Translations under genes and position numbers: made by a program
Assembly (NCBI GenBank): GCA_038363925.1
Contig: JAQQWL010000006.1
Coordinates: 2,150,501-2,214,500, forward strand
Source of the DNA: Apiospora phragmitis
Lineage: Eukaryota; Ascomycota; Sordariomycetes; Amphisphaeriales; Apiosporaceae
DNA: 64,000 bases
Direction: 5' to 3'
Part shown: positions 46,053 through 55,798 of the stretch, piece by piece
Layout: every line of letters begins with the position of its first letter
Numbering within the stretch: the first letter of the stretch is position 1
Notes under the pieces: model-generated
What the model saw: the letters and a program-made list of their open reading frames with translations, nothing else
Told to the model about the DNA's origin: nothing
Database searches by the model: none

Positions 46053-48575
46053 TCATTTCAAAACGACAAGCTCATCGTCGTCATCTCCATCATCCAACAA
46101 GACCATCTTGTTCCTTGCGAAGTCCCCTCCCAGGCTTTCCCTTCCCGCCTCGCGTATCCCCTTTTCCGTCACAAAACGCGTCTTTTTGCGAGCCGGCAGT
46201 TCAGCTTTCTCCCTGCTATCCTTGCCCTTGATGGCCGGCGTCAGAGTAGTTGACGACTGGAAACTACTGCCATCACTAAAACTGCTGCTAGCCGCCGGGA
46301 CAGCACTCGTCGCGCCGTCGAACCGCTGGCCGTTCTTCATGTTGGAGAGCTTGTCCTTTAATGAAGTACCCCAGCCCAGAGCTCCTTCAGACTTAGACTG
46401 GCTGGCCGGCGCCGTCTTCGCCGCCTTGGCGGACGACGACGATCCCGTGCTAGAGGTCGAGTTGAACGACGACAGATTCCTCTTGCGCTTAACAGGGCTC
46501 AGGTGAACCTTCTTGGCGTCTGCTCCCCTCGGCGCCAGTAGACCTAGGCTTTTCGCGTCGACTGCCGGCGTTTGGCTCATACTTGACGAGTCCTGAGCCG
46601 TACCGCCACCGGCAGAGGATACACTAGATCCCAACTGGTTTGTACGGCCAGTCATCTTCATGTATTCTCTGCCGGCACCGCGACCGATGTTGCTGAGCTG
46701 TTTCATGATCTCTCGCTCCTTTTCTTGGTGCTCCAAGCGGCGTCTCAGGGCCTCCTTGCGCTCGGCCCGATCCGCAACCCCTCCGAAGGCCAAGTGTTCG
46801 CCGTCGATGAGGCTTGCAGCACTAGCATGAGACACGTAGTACTGAGAGCCCGAAGCACGGTCGTAGTTGCTGGTGTTGCTCTTCTTCAAATTGTCATTCT
46901 GCCATTTCTCGCGGTGGTTCTTGGGCCGAGCACCCATGCCGCTGCCAGCTGCTGAGTTGATATCCTGCCGGTGAAATCGGTGCTTCTCTAGGGCTGCATT
47001 CATGTGAAATTCACAGAACTCCGTACGTTTCTTGTTGACCCAGGAGTTGCAGTGATTGCCGTCCTTTTTCACGCTCTTGCAGTACCCCAGATCACGCGCT
47101 GTCCCAATCTCAAGGACTGTGTCGCCATCGCTGTTCAGCACTATACTAAATCGGCCCGTGTCTTCGCGCCCCTTGGGAGGAGGCATGATACTTGGGTTCA
47201 GAATTGCCACCAGGGTACCTGGCGACAGCTTCCAATAGCGGGCAAAGGCAGAATCGAATAGGAAAAGGTCAAGTTGCCAAGTCAGATCCACGAGTGTAAT
47301 CACCATGTACTTGCCACGCGGGTCATCATCGTCAGCGAACCGATTCTTCTTCTCTTTGAGATCTGAGCCGCCCGGAGGAGGCTTGTGGGCTTTCGGATCA
47401 GATTTGGATGCAATAATACCCAGCACCACGATATCTTGTTCGATATCTGGCAGCTCGAAGTTCGGAGCCTTGACACAAGCTAGAAGATCCTTGATCAGGT
47501 ACGGCTTCTTCCCCGAAAGTGTGCGTGCTAAAACGCTGTGAGGTAGGATGCGTTTGGCGAGATGTAAGGCCGAGTATGGTTCAAACGAGGCTGCTTCGTC
47601 GGGATTTGCCGAACCAGCCTCGCCATCAAGTTTGTCACCTCTCCATGAACTAGGAACCGTATTGCTCCTTTTTATCCTCCCGCCCGCCAGGATTTCCTCC
47701 CGGCTGTAAGATCCTTGCTCCGAAGGTGCTTCAGGTATCTCTACCGCCTGGGTCTTGTATTGTTCCACTTCCTCTTGTTTGACCTGGAACGTGTCGTTTC
47801 TGACGTTTCTTATTCGATCTTGCCTTTCTTTCTTCGTCGCCTCTTCATTCCTTGCCTCGGCCAGCCTTTCACTAAATGATTTCGGCCGGTCTCGGCTTAC
47901 GAGATTCTCCTGATACGCAGCGGGTGTGCGTGATCTTTGCAAATAACCACTACTAGGTTTGTCATTATTGCGCGGACCTCGTTGGCTAGATGCTCGCTTC
48001 AATGAAACATCTTTGGCCTTCAGACCCTTGTCGATACCCAGTAGCACCCGACTAGGCGACCTTTGGCTTTGAGCAGTTTGCGTCCTCCGTACTGGCGAAA
48101 CAGGAACCTGCACCTCCACTTGAGATTGAGATGGGAGTTTTGATGCTTCCTTTAGTATTGTCGCGCGTGACTGTGCCCGGCTTGCGGCTAAAATGTCATG
48201 CCCTGACGATGGCCTGGGGGTGGTTGAGTTGCCCAGATCTACGGAACCTCCAGCCTTCTTCTGTCTCCGCTGGAACGCTTTCAACTTCAGCTTTGCCTGG
48301 ATAGCTTGTAGTTTTAGCTGTAGCGTCTCCTCGTCCTCTTCCTCGTCCTCCATGTCTTCGTCCATGTCCTCATCGTCCAGATTGTTCCGAGAAGTGGCTG
48401 AGCTTGTGGCAAGAGCAGACATGGACCGACCCCGTTTCAGCGGCGATGGCGAGGGTGAAGACCGCTCTGCCATGCGGCTCATTCGTTCGCGGCCGCCGGG
48501 CGTGCTGGCGAGGGCTTCGTGGGGCGATCGCGGGGGCCATTGTGCTGGTGGTCCTGCTCCGGATCCTTCAATCAT
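46053..48575 (-). CDS. MCM10: Minichromosome maintenance protein 10
   Basis: A single 840-residue frame read right to left. The N-terminal 330 residues are disordered and charged with a coiled-coil-like stretch at about 83-108 (LQLKLQAIQAKLKLKAFQRR). An OB-fold follows at about 355-490 (YLIKDLLACVKAPNFELPDI, YMVITLVDLTWQLDLFLF), then the Mcm10 zinc finger with Cys499, Cys509, Cys521 and His524 (GYCKSVKKDGNHCNSWV...EFCEFH). The C-terminus has basic KRKR patches. Mcm10 activates the CMG helicase and stabilises polymerase alpha at forks. The start could also be the Met at residue 32 (MSRMAERSS), since the first 30 residues are Pro/Gly-rich and unconserved in look. It is divergent from the RNase H2B gene across a 921-bp promoter containing one MluI box. 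Confidence 0.93.
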   Translation of the reverse strand: MIEGSGAGPPAQWPPRSPHEALASTPGGRERMSRMAERSSPSPSPLKRGRSMSALATSSATSRNNLDDEDMDEDMEDEEEDEETLQLKLQAIQAKLKLKAFQRRQKKAGGSVDLGNSTTPRPSSGHDILAASRAQSRATILKEASKLPSQSQVEVQVPVSPVRRTQTAQSQRSPSRVLLGIDKGLKAKDVSLKRASSQRGPRNNDKPSSGYLQRSRTPAAYQENLVSRDRPKSFSERLAEARNEEATKKERQDRIRNVRNDTFQVKQEEVEQYKTQAVEIPEAPSEQGSYSREEILAGGRIKRSNTVPSSWRGDKLDGEAGSANPDEAASFEPYSALHLAKRILPHSVLARTLSGKKPYLIKDLLACVKAPNFELPDIEQDIVVLGIIASKSDPKAHKPPPGGSDLKEKKNRFADDDDPRGKYMVITLVDLTWQLDLFLFDSAFARYWKLSPGTLVAILNPSIMPPPKGREDTGRFSIVLNSDGDTVLEIGTARDLGYCKSVKKDGNHCNSWVNKKRTEFCEFHMNAALEKHRFHRQDINSAAGSGMGARPKNHREKWQNDNLKKSNTSNYDRASGSQYYVSHASAASLIDGEHLAFGGVADRAERKEALRRRLEHQEKEREIMKQLSNIGRGAGREYMKMTGRTNQLGSSVSSAGGGTAQDSSSMSQTPAVDAKSLGLLAPRGADAKKVHLSPVKRKRNLSSFNSTSSTGSSSSAKAAKTAPASQSKSEGALGWGTSLKDKLSNMKNGQRFDGATSAVPAASSSFSDGSSFQSSTTLTPAIKGKDSREKAELPARKKTRFVTEKGIREAGRESLGGDFARNKMVLLDDGDDDDELVVLK

Positions 48576-49496
48576 GTCAGTTAGGTCTCAAGATGTGGGT
48601 AATCTCGATTTGCAGACGTACTTTGAGCCATGTTGGCTCGCTTCTGGCGTGGATTATCACCGTACCATCACAGGTGTTTGGTTGTTTACTGTGCAAATGC
48701 TGTGCTTTGTATTGACTGTTGTACAAGAACCTGTATGGACAGGAGCCCCCGCTTGTTGCCAATACAACAGCCCAGCCAACCTGTCTAGGTTCGCTTAGAG
48801 GATGATGGTCGGAGGTGTAACTTATACAGAGGACGTAAGTGTGTCTCGATTAGGTAATAAACCAAAGATACAATCCGGTACTATTGTTGCTGAGAATGCT
48901 TTCGAGAATTGAATTTCGTCAAAGGCTGCAAACAAACAATGTCGGCGAAGGGTTGGTCAACAGTCGCATATAGATAGTACAGATAGTACAAGCGCTTATT
49001 AAAGGCCGGGGTGCCGAAACCAGAAGCCCTTTCTGACAGTGTAAGTAGGCGCGATAAGATTTGGGATGGGTTGACAAGCGATCAGGTGGGATGGGATTGA
49101 TTGATGGCTTGGGCTGAATTGCCAACCCAAGATTTAGATCAGAATGGGGGATACAACGGTACATCCAAGCGACCCGCTGCTGGACGAAAGCGCCATTCTA
49201 ATAGGTAAGCTAGAATCAAGTGAGCAGACAAGTCAGAAGTGCATGAAATTGAAACCTAAGGTTCGCGTCAAATCCCTGCCCCGACGCGTCTCCACAGTCG
49301 CGCTATGATAGATTATAGACGGGCAGGGATCTAAATTGGCCTTCTTAGTAACGCGGAGAGGTGCATGTCGTCGTTAATTGTGTTATCAGTTTTACTGAAG
49401 CCATTCCACCATCCTGTATCTATTAGTTGCTCGGACAGGAATTTCACTTAAGTGTTTGGGCACCGACTTTGGATCATCACAATCTTGGTAAACGAT
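48576..49496. promoter_or_regulatory. Shared divergent promoter of MCM10 and RNase H2B
   Basis: 921 bp between two start codons pointing away from each other. No gene lies inside. It contains GACGCGTC at 49283-49290. Confidence 0.6.
49283..49290. promoter_or_regulatory. MluI cell-cycle box (GACGCGTC)
   Basis: Palindromic 8-mer containing ACGCGT, the MBF site of yeasts. It is 207 bp upstream of the RNase H2B start and about 710 bp upstream of the MCM10 start. Confidence 0.6.
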
Positions 49497-50844
49497 ATGG
49501 CTAGGACGACGCGCTCCAAAGCCGCCACTGGGAGCGCCTCGGCAAAGACGTCGGCGGCGACAGCCCCAGCGCCCTCAAATAAATCCCGATATCAGCTGCC
49601 TTCTACCGCTGCGAACCCCCCTAAAATCTTCATTCTACCGAGCAAGGCCACCAGCGAGGCGCGTGTGGTATCATTACCAAACCCGCGGTATGACAAGCCT
49701 ACGCGCTACCTCGTGTGCCCCGAGACAGGAATATACGAGTTCACCCGCATCACAGCCCCGAAGTCCACACCGCGGAGCTGGTTAATAGACACCAGCGCCA
49801 ACATCAGCACAGGATCGGAAAAGGAGGAGAAGCCAGACCCGAAGAAACCAAATGGCGACGACAGCGAGTTTGGCGCCTACGTAACCAAGGGCGCCGAGCT
49901 GTACTTGGCGACATCGATCGACCCCGTGTTCCTCCTATTACCGGCATTGGTCTCGGATGAGATAGCCAGGGGCGAGGGCGGAAAGAAGATGTTTGTCGAG
50001 AGCGATGACTATTTCGATCAGCTTGGCAAGGCTTCACCACACTTTTCCGAGATCCTGCGCTGGGGCAGCATACGGCAGTTGCTCGAGTCGAGGATGGCCA
50101 CCGTCTGCGACACCATCGACGCCGGCGGGGAGCTGATGTATCGGTTCAGCAAGGAGAAGCTGCTGGCAGAAATGCTCTCCAAGGCAAAGCGGATGAGCGA
50201 GAAGTCCCTGCCGCCAAGCATGGAAGAGAAGTTTGTGGCCAAGGCTCTGGAGGCGCCGGTGTTGGGTCTGAAGAGGGAGGACACGACGACGACAAATTTA
50301 TCTGCTTCCACACCCAAGGTCGACTCGACCGAAAGTCAGTCGTCCAGCGAGTCGACGGAAACCACAACAAGCCACATCTCCGAAGCATCTACCACAGCGA
50401 CTTCGGTAGCCGATGAGGCCACTGCCGCTGCGTCAGCATTGAAGGCCTCGATGCAAGCTTCGCCCAAAGTGACCCAGCTTCAGCGGCTACGTGTCGCATT
50501 CTCCTTCGTCTGTTCTAGCTATTTCCTACCATCCCAGGTCTCGCAGCTTAAACAGCAACTACTAGAACAGAAGGAACTTGTGGATTTCAGCCCCCTCGAT
50601 GACTATCTTGCGCAAGTAGCTTAAGTTACGCCAAGAAGCGGCGTCATCGCGTTCCATGGGCGACTACTCACGGAAACATGTTCTGGATGAGGAAGAACTT
50701 ATGGACCGAGCAGAAAAGAAGCGGAAGATGGAAGAGGATGAGAAGCGGAAGAAGGCCGGAGAGTCGAGAGGTGTCAAAAATCTGAAGAAGGTCAACACTT
50801 CTGGGATGAAGAAAATGAGCGACTTCTTCAAGAAGAAAGGCTGA
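49497..50844 (+). CDS. RNH202: Ribonuclease H2 subunit B, one extra base near the 3' end
   Basis: Start at ATG 49497 (MARTTRSKAATG); the open frame extends upstream only through a GTG. Repaired length is about 448 residues. The N-terminal triple-barrel region (RYLVCPETGIYEFTRITAP, GAYVTKGAELYLATSIDPVF) and the winged-helix part (LRWGSIRQLLESRMATVCDT, TQLQRLRVAFSFVCSSYFLP, LVDFSPLDDYLAQ) identify the B subunit. It anchors the catalytic subunit and, by family knowledge, recruits PCNA. After LAQVA the frame hits TAA at 50622. Removing one T from the TT at 50621-50622 continues as KLRQEAASSRSMGDYSRKHV to a basic tail and a PIP-like MKKMSDFFKKKG. The enzyme removes ribonucleotides and R-loops from DNA. 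It lies tail to tail with DUO1 (73 bp). Confidence 0.87.
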
Positions 50845-50917
50845 AAGAAGTGCTTTGGGTATCAATAATTCTGTATAATAACGAGCTGTGCGTCTTGCGG
50901 CCCTCAGGATATCAGAT

Positions 50918-51736
50918 CTAGCATGTACATGAACCTTTTAAATCATAGCAGTCATGAATCTGTCGGTGTTGATTATGTACCTCGTGTCTTCCTCTAGCTC
51001 GACCCCGCGTGCTCCCAAGCCCTCTACCAAGGCCTGATGTAGGTCTTGCGCCAGGTATGCCGGAAGAGCTACCGTAAGTGCCTCGACTTGAGCCCCTCGT
51101 ACCCGTCGTACCCCTAGTTACGGTCCGTCCCCTAGTTGAGCGTGTGCGTGTCACTGTGCCTCTGCCCCGGGCCGGTGTCCCGGCCGCTCGCTGCTGCTCT
51201 GCTTCCTCCCGCCTACGCGCGGCCTCGATCTGCCGGCGCTCCTCCTCGGCGGCCCTCCGCTCGGCCGCGGCCTGCTTCTGCGCCGCCTCGTTCTCGAGCT
51301 CGACGAGGTCCTGCGTGGCGCCCTTCCACGTCGGGTTGAGGAGCAGCCGCTGGTTGTGCTCCGTCTGCGACAGGATGCGTGTCCACGTATTGAGCAGCGT
51401 CGAAGCCGTATTGACTGTCTGCGACACTGTGCCCATGTTGCCCTTGGCGCGGTCCAGCGTCGAGAGGACGCCCTCGACCAGCTCGTTGATCTGCCGCACC
51501 CCTTGCAGCTCGCGCTGGAGCGCCGCCTCGCGCGCCTCGGCTGATGTGCTGGCTTCGTAGGAGGAAGGCCCTCCGCCCTGCTGTTGCTGTTGCTGTTGCT
51601 GCGGGGTCGGGGTCTTCGGGTCTCTGGGCCGTTCGGGTTGAGCAGCGGCTTTCCTGGAGGCGGATTTGGAGGCGGCTTTGGCTGATGGGGAGGCGAAGAG
51701 GTCCTCCGTATCGGAGTCTGAAAATTGGTCCGCCAT
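50918..51736 (-). CDS. DUO1: DASH complex subunit Duo1
   Basis: One exon read right to left; 272 residues starting MADQFSDSDTEDLFASPSAK. The Duo1 core is at about residues 80-145: QINELVEGVLSTLDRAKGNM, TASTLLNTWTRILSQTEHNQ and LNPTWKGATQDL. A coiled coil follows (about 145-185, Glu/Arg/Ala-rich). An octa-Gln run sits at about residues 45-52, and the C-terminus is Arg/Gly/Thr-rich with RG and RGR motifs. DASH/Dam1 forms rings on microtubules and couples them to kinetochores at mitosis. Two GACGCGTC boxes lie 355-405 bp upstream, fitting cell-cycle-timed transcription. The stop codon is 73 bp from the RNase H2B stop. Confidence 0.93.
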   Translation of the reverse strand: MADQFSDSDTEDLFASPSAKAASKSASRKAAAQPERPRDPKTPTPQQQQQQQQGGGPSSYEASTSAEAREAALQRELQGVRQINELVEGVLSTLDRAKGNMGTVSQTVNTASTLLNTWTRILSQTEHNQRLLLNPTWKGATQDLVELENEAAQKQAAAERRAAEEERRQIEAARRREEAEQQRAAGTPARGRGTVTRTRSTRGRTVTRGTTGTRGSSRGTYGSSSGIPGARPTSGLGRGLGSTRGRARGRHEVHNQHRQIHDCYDLKGSCTC

Positions 51737-52090
51737 GGCGAAAATAGACTATGTGGTGTGGTGGCAGCAGTCAATATCTGGTTGAGCTCTAGTGCATGCA
51801 GGTCTTGGGAGGCCGTTTTTTCTCTCCTGTTGCGGTGTGTGATCCCAAATTGGCTTCAATGACGTACAAGGCTGAGTTGCCTGGACGTTGAATAAGATGT
51901 TTACTATGTGAGTGTATGTTGTTTTTGACGCCGGATGCGGTTTCTGGTGGGGAACCTGGCAAGTCTGGTCGGGTTCTGCTCCTCAACCAGGGCTCTGCAG
52001 CGACACCAAAAATCGCCAATCAGTAGGGCTGTCTGGTGTTTCGCGGGCATCTGATGCATGTGGTGCGGGGCGGGGCCATGTTTAGGTCGC

Positions 52091-52098
52091 GACGCGTC
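52091..52098. promoter_or_regulatory. MluI cell-cycle box (GACGCGTC), copy 1 upstream of DUO1
   Basis: Same palindromic 8-mer as in the MCM10 promoter, 355 bp upstream of the DUO1 start. Confidence 0.6.
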
Positions 52099-52132
52099 TG
52101 TTGCTCCTCGAGTAAACTGGGGAGTGCTCAAG

Positions 52133-52140
52133 ACGCGTCT
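52133..52140. promoter_or_regulatory. MluI cell-cycle box (GACGCGTC), copy 2 upstream of DUO1
   Basis: Second copy, 42 bp (about four helical turns) from the first, so both would lie on the same DNA face. Confidence 0.6.
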
Positions 52141-53297
52141 TTTTGGTGTAAATTGATTCGAACTGCAGCTGTCAGACTGTTTACGGGCGCAAGGGGAGTG
52201 GAGATAGGGAGTGCATGAAATGCAGAACGAAAGGTGGTAGGGTGTGCTGGCAGGGAGTGGGCATGTTCAGAGGAGCCAATCCACTCTGGGCCCATGCCAA
52301 TCTCGCAATAGTGCCCAACCCCAACCCTTGGTTCGTCCGTCTGTGTCCGTCTGTGGCAGGCTCGCTCAGTCCCCCAGCCACCTTTGTTCTGCCACTCTCA
52401 CTACCGAAAATCACCTCCCTACTACCTCGACCCGGCGCGCTCAACGTCCTCTCGTCGTCGCTCCTTGAATAGTTCCCACTCACACAACCATAATCTTTAA
52501 CCAAAACTACGTCAACATCATCGAACCTTCGACCGTCCCTGTCTCTGTCGCATTCTTGCTAGACTCGGAAGATTATTCTTGGACATAATTGCGTTTTGTC
52601 CACGCGTAATATTCTTTTGCAGACAGGATTACATCCGATTGAGGAGGAACGGAACGAACCCGACCGAAGCTTGAGACGATACGAAGTCACCATCCGATCT
52701 GTATACTGATCGGTCTTCACCCAGCGACTATACTACTATCGACAAGATTAAAGCTCGTATAGTCCGTCGAAACAAACACCACAGCGCGTATAGCTGTAGT
52801 CGTCTCGGAAACTTGCGGTCAAGGTCCAGCATTTGGAACCTCGACCCAAAACGCGACACTCTTTCGGTGCTTCATGCGCTACTCAAGCTATTAGCAATTG
52901 CATACGGATAGAGGGAGCTCGTTATAGCAACCAAATAGCTTAACATATCTGCTTTCGAGCTTCAGAGCTTGTTCGTCAGATTTGTGCCAGCGAGCTTCTT
53001 ACTCGACATATACGAGTAGAGGTATTTGGACAGGTTGTTGGGTTAAAACAATCCATGGTGGTTGTGGTATTGTTATTGGAGTGGCCTTTTCTGTAAAGTC
53101 CAAGGGATTGTTGTTTTGGTGGCACACTGGATCGTCACCTGGTCTTGACTTTGGCTGCGAAAACACAAGTCATATAAACGACTTGTTGCTGGGCAGTAAA
53201 CCTCAGTTCTGCCAGTCAACGCGGAAGCTGTTGCGGGGCCTCGAAACTCAGGAACTTGGGATCACACCTGCACTGCCTGAAAAATACCTACCTAATC

Positions 53298-54639
53298 ATG
53301 GCTACCCTTTTCGAAGCTTCAACTCCTCCACCCCCATCCAGGGTCCATACTCCTTCAACTCCCAAACACGGCTACACTGACAATTGGGAACCTTTTTCTC
53401 CCCGCAAATCAGCACGCATCTCTGAAAAAGCAATCAAAAACCGCACACCTTCGCCCAGATCTTCCACTTCCCGCACCACAACTTCACGTTCAACAAGCAC
53501 TATCTTTGGCACTCCAGCTGCATCGCCCCAGAAGAAGCGTGCACCCGCGATGGATTCTGTGCGCCGTGCTTCAGCCCATTTGACGGCTGAGAGTGCTGCT
53601 GACGCCGCTGGTCTTCTTGGCGTTCCTAGCTCCAAGTTGCATCCGACATCTGCGGCTCGTGGCTCTGGCATGCTTCCAACACCCGCCAAGACTCCAAGCG
53701 ACAAGAATAAGCGCAATGTTGAGATTGCAGCTGGTGTGCGCGCCGCCGCGCGAACCCTTTTCCACGATGAAGTCGACACCATTACTTCATCGCGCAAGAA
53801 GCGAACTAAGAAGTACACTGGCGTAGGCCTGGAGAGTTTCAATGCAGAGGAAATCGACGAGCCTATTGAGATCTTCACCGACTCCCGCGACCGCGTTCCT
53901 CAGGTTGACCGTAGCCTTGACAATCCCTTCTACGGCGAAACTTCAGCTGCCGTGCCGGAACCCCCCAAGCGGCGCAGCCCTCGACGTAAAATGGTGATGA
54001 TTCCCGGTGAAGGAAGAGTCCCTATGGAGGACGCTGTTCAGCGCGCAGATGGCACAGTTTATGTGTTGTGAGTATTGACCCTTCTTCGGTATTCGCAGCA
54101 TATTTTTACTAACCTCAATCCAGCCGAGGAAAAGCATTTTGGAAGCCAAATAGTGATAACAGCTCGGCCGATCACGACGGCGAAGGCTCAGATGATCTTC
54201 TGAATGGCGAAGAGGTCGACTGTCCGCCTAGAAGACTGACTCGCTCTTCTGTTCAGCCACGTCTGCTGTTCCCCAGTAAAGCCAAGGGCAAGGAGATCCT
54301 CGAGCACAATACCGAAGATGAAGAAGCAGCCACCGATATCGAGGACCACGTTGTCATTGAAAGCAAGGATGGCAAGGATGCTGTGGAGACGCCTGCTGAG
54401 AAGCCAATGCCTGGAACACCTACCGCACCCCGTTTCGCGCCTGCTTCTCCCCGAGCACCACTCGTACGACCCGTATGAGCAAAAGGCTGGAAGATAGCGT
54501 GTCGGCCATGAAACGCCCGACCAAAACGCAAAGTCCTTTTGACACTTGGCGTCGTTCTAAGAGCCACGCTGGACCTCAGGGACAGAAACGGGAGGCCGAT
54601 TCACCAGCTACCGGTGTCGCCAAACGCCAGCGTGCCTAG
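53298..54639 (+). CDS. Disordered, CDK-site-rich protein of unknown function, one base missing
   Basis: Exons are 53298-54067 and 54124-54639 (56-nt intron, GTGAGT...CAATCCAG); repaired length about 428 residues. The start MATLFEASTPPPPSRVHTPS has a good context. The N-terminal third is full of SP/TP sites (FSPRKSAR, TPSPRSS, MLPTPAKTPSDK). A better-ordered middle reads TKKYTGVGLESFNAEEIDEP, IEIFTDSRDRVPQVDRSLDN, PFYG. Across the splice junction comes GTVYVFRGKAFWKPN. The look is of a conserved ascomycete nuclear protein, but I do not recognise the family. At C-run 54449-54452 four C break the frame. Five give SPPSTTRTTRMSKRLEDSVS, leading to KRPTKTQSPFDTWRRSKSH and a basic end KRQRA. Shared upstream DNA with DUO1 hints at a cell-cycle link (inference). 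Confidence 0.72.
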
Positions 54640-55798
54640 AGTGCATTTGAGGGAGCGGATGACACTGGGCGGCCAGCTAGAACCCTACAGCTTACACATC
54701 GTCTCCGTCGCCACACGAGTCAGTCAGACTTGTAGAAGTTGGGGTCTGTTTTCATGCTACCCAGGTAGTCGAACTGGCTACAGTTTTGTCCTTTGTTTGG
54801 ATTATGGGTTTTCTTCAGTTCTATTGGGCTTAGGGGAAGGGAGTCAGCGATATGATGCCAAACCAAGTCATTAATATCGGTTTAAGCAATTGCTTCTGAA
54901 AGGCGTTGCTTGTTGGCGAGTCATGAATGGCACAGCAAAGGCGTTGGTGGAGAGATTTTGCTTCTTGATTTCACAGCTATTCCACACCTGTCCTGTATCA
55001 CGAGGCTTCAGCAAAGATTGATCCTTGATCCTCGGTCCTCGTCATGTACTCTTTCCCCGTCCTGCGTGGAACCAAGATTTGTCTTGTTCAGAACAAGAGG
55101 AAGCAGGCCAGGCGATGAGGGACTGCATCTCCATTTAGATAGATAGCCTTTAGGGGTAATTGACACTTTGTATCAATAATTTTCCGATGTTTTTCGTGTA
55201 CGCAGCCCGTTGACCAGATTCATGTACGTACTGTATTGTACGAGTAGGAGTGAAGCACCCGTGCGATGAGAGCGAACCGAGACCGAAGAGCCTCCTTCTC
55301 TTCCTTGGTAACATTGATTAAGCATAAGGCCTCTCCCAACACCAATCAGTAACAAGTAGGTGGTGACAGACACGTGTGTCGCGGGTGCAGATGACGTGAC
55401 TGATCTTGATCGCCATCCGAATAACGGCCCCACCCCCACTAAGAACGGACAAGTCCCAAACGAATTTCTTCCTGCCCTTTTGCGCTGGCGGGGCAATTGG
55501 GACGGACACCTGCCGGTGAACGAAAGCAACGGACTACCCTTACCCTTCACTCCCTTCGTTCTACTGCATACTACCTACCAAGCCTTGTGTGTCTATACTT
55601 GGATCCTCTCCCACTGGCTCAGTTCGTACATATCAGGTGGCTTGGCCGAGTATTATTACACACACATTTCTTCTCCGGACTGTTCACTGGTTTCTTCTTC
55701 CTGAAGCATCATCATCTTTGGGTACTTAGATCCTGCAAGACCAGGAACACCTTTCTGCGCCCAATTCAGCAAATTTACTATCCTTTCTTGTGCTCAAG
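54640..55798. other. Intergenic, promoter side of the SurE-TTL gene
   Basis: About 1.16 kb. The 200 bp before the start are C/T-rich. No gene seen. Confidence 0.5.

Larger units (their letters stand above)
51737..53297. promoter_or_regulatory. Divergent intergenic region between DUO1 and the unknown disordered gene
   Basis: 1.56 kb between two outward-facing starts. It contains three ACGCGT words: two in GACGCGTC near DUO1 and one at 52602-52607. The 52480-53290 part is A/C-rich and could be a long leader of the plus-strand gene. Confidence 0.5.

Noticed and set aside
50616..50625. GT...AG segment of 10 nt that would repair RNase H2B
   Set aside because: Far below any spliceosomal intron size. 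A single extra T is the simpler explanation.
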